Source: Plantago ovata (taxonomy: Eukaryota > Streptophyta > Magnoliopsida > Lamiales > Plantaginaceae). From it: DNA of 64,000 nt. Below the pieces are notes generated by a model that did no database searches, was not told the origin of the DNA, and saw only the letters and a program-made list of their open reading frames with translations. Below are positions 62,884 to 64,000 of this stretch, piece by piece (the first letter of the stretch is position 1; each line of letters begins with the position of its first letter). The position numbers and the translations under genes are program-made. Where the stretch lies: NCBI GenBank assembly GCA_028274465.1, contig CM051455.1:39555290-39619289 (forward strand), read 5' to 3'.

Positions 62884-64000
62884 TGTCGTCAACTAAATTC
62901 GAGATTGAGAAGCTGACGAAGCACACAAATTTCAGCCTGTGGAAACTGAGGGTTAAGGCCTTGTTGTCGGATTATGGAGCTGACGATGCTCTGTTGGGGG
63001 ATGAAGGTCTTAAGGAGATTAAAGACGATGCAAAGAAGAAGGAAATCAAGAAGAAGGCATTCAATACACTGATTCACTCATTGAGCGACGAAGCATTGAG
63101 GGAGGTTGTTAAGTGTACTGATGCAAAAGAAATCTGGGATAAACTTGAAAAAGTTTATATGGGGAAATCATCAGCCCAGATGATGTATCTCAAGCAGAAG
63201 TTTCTTGGTTTTAGGATGGATGAAGGTAGGCCGATTCTGGAGCAGTTAGCAGAGTTTGACAAGACCACAACACACTTGGAGAATGTTGGTGATAAGACTA
63301 CAGACGCAGACGAAGCTATGGTGTTGCTCAACTCCCTTCCCAACTCCTATGAGAACTTTAGAGATTCGTTGATGTTTGGTAATGTTGAAGTAACTTTGGA
63401 TTTGGTACGGGAATCATTGAAGACTAGGGAGTTCCATAAGCAGAAGAATCTGCAGGAAGGTGGACATTCGGCTGAGAGTCTTGCTATGAAGTACCATGGT
63501 TCCAAGAAGGGTTCTTCAAGGGAAAGATTACCAAAGGAGAAATATAAGAATCAAGAGAGTAAGAGGTCATCAGATTCTGTGGAGAATAAGAGGTGCTACC
63601 ACTGTCACAATAAGATATATCTCAAGAAGGATTGCCCTGTGTGGAACAACAGGAAGCCAAAGCAATCTGGGGGAGAGGCAGGAACAGTTGACATAGCACA
63701 AGCTACACAATCTTTTGACATCTCAGAGGTACTTACGGTCTCTACTTCTAATATAGACTTATCCTGGATACTTGATTCTGGGTGCTCTTTTCATATGAGT
63801 CCAGTTAAAGAATGGTTTACAAACTTCAAATATGGGAAAGGTGGATCTGTACTTTTGGGGAACAATCAGTCATGCATGGTCAAAGGCATTGGTGATGTTA
63901 AATTGAAGTTGCATGATGGAACTGTTAGATTGTTAACTGGTGTAAGGTACATACCTGATTTGAGGAGGAATCTGATCTCACTTGGTCAATTTGATGCTAT
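62884..64000 (+). CDS. Copia gag-protease reading frame, open to the window end (partial)
   Basis: The ATG at 62884 opens MSSTKFEIEKLTKH, and the frame stays open for 372 codons to the last base. It covers the gag capsid-like region (LWKLRVKALL, LKQKFLGFRM), a zinc-knuckle region and the protease motif ILDSGCSFHMS (about 63769-63801). Both gag frameshifts of the first element are absent here. The knuckle reads CYHCHNKIYLKKDC: the expected GH before LKKDC is IY, so the His ligand is lost. That may weaken RNA packaging. Integrase and RT lie beyond the window. It is the more intact relative and could be the source of family members. Confidence 0.85.

Larger units (their letters stand above)
62286..64000 (+). 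mobile_element. Second Ty1/copia element of the same family, cut by window end
   Basis: 5' LTR at 62286-62814 (529 bases, two extra bases in GACATATAACAAC versus the first element), the same TTGGCGCCGTCTGTGGG site, then gag-pol. The target duplication cannot be checked because the 3' end is outside the window. Confidence 0.93.

Overview
This is nuclear DNA of a flowering plant, almost certainly a eudicot. It is AT-rich, has large gene-poor spaces packed with nested transposons, and carries several intron-less plant FAD2-type (microsomal delta-12 oleate desaturase family) genes. The FAD2 copies are divergent from the housekeeping type. Arrays of such divergent copies are known from polyacetylene-making campanulids (Apiaceae, Araliaceae, Asteraceae). 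That lineage is an inference, and the sequence alone does not fix the family or species.

The genes are five FAD2-like loci. From left to right they are: an intact gene (8668-9786, +); a pseudogene of the same subtype that lost its first half (18453-19065, +); a second intact subtype with a 5'UTR intron (22472-23581, -); and a third subtype in two nearly identical copies (31318-32439 and 43967-45088, +). All intact copies keep three histidine boxes, and most keep a C-terminal aromatic ER-retrieval-like signal. They should be ER-membrane enzymes acting on phospholipid-bound C18 acyl chains. Whether each is a desaturase, acetylenase, conjugase or hydroxylase cannot be read from sequence.

The third subtype lies in a segmental duplication: copy A 31191-43442 and copy B 43840-59331, separated by 297 bases plus a 100-N gap. 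It is either a real tandem duplication or two haplotypes scaffolded in series. The copies differ by a 5.9-kb Ty1/copia element (only in B, with a clean empty site in A), a 1.9-kb non-LTR retrotransposon (only in A), and three versus two units of a 559-bp tandem repeat.

The rest is a dense and readable transposon record: a hAT element (2493-3255), Stowaway-like MITEs (5113-5487, 28512-28763), a MULE with a nested smaller DNA element (14652-16756), a fold-back structure (19463-20810), CACTA elements (one carrying a three-exon gene of unknown function), L1-type LINE relics, a 5'-truncated SINE, Ty1/copia copies, and a non-LTR family with a CCHC plus restriction-like-endonuclease C-terminus found only inside (TTA)n/(TAA)n arrays. 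The most unusual object is a perfect 230-bp inverted repeat carrying 5S rRNA-like sequence (47932-48401). It has TG...CA ends and a 5-bp target duplication, and it sits inside the copia gag-pol.
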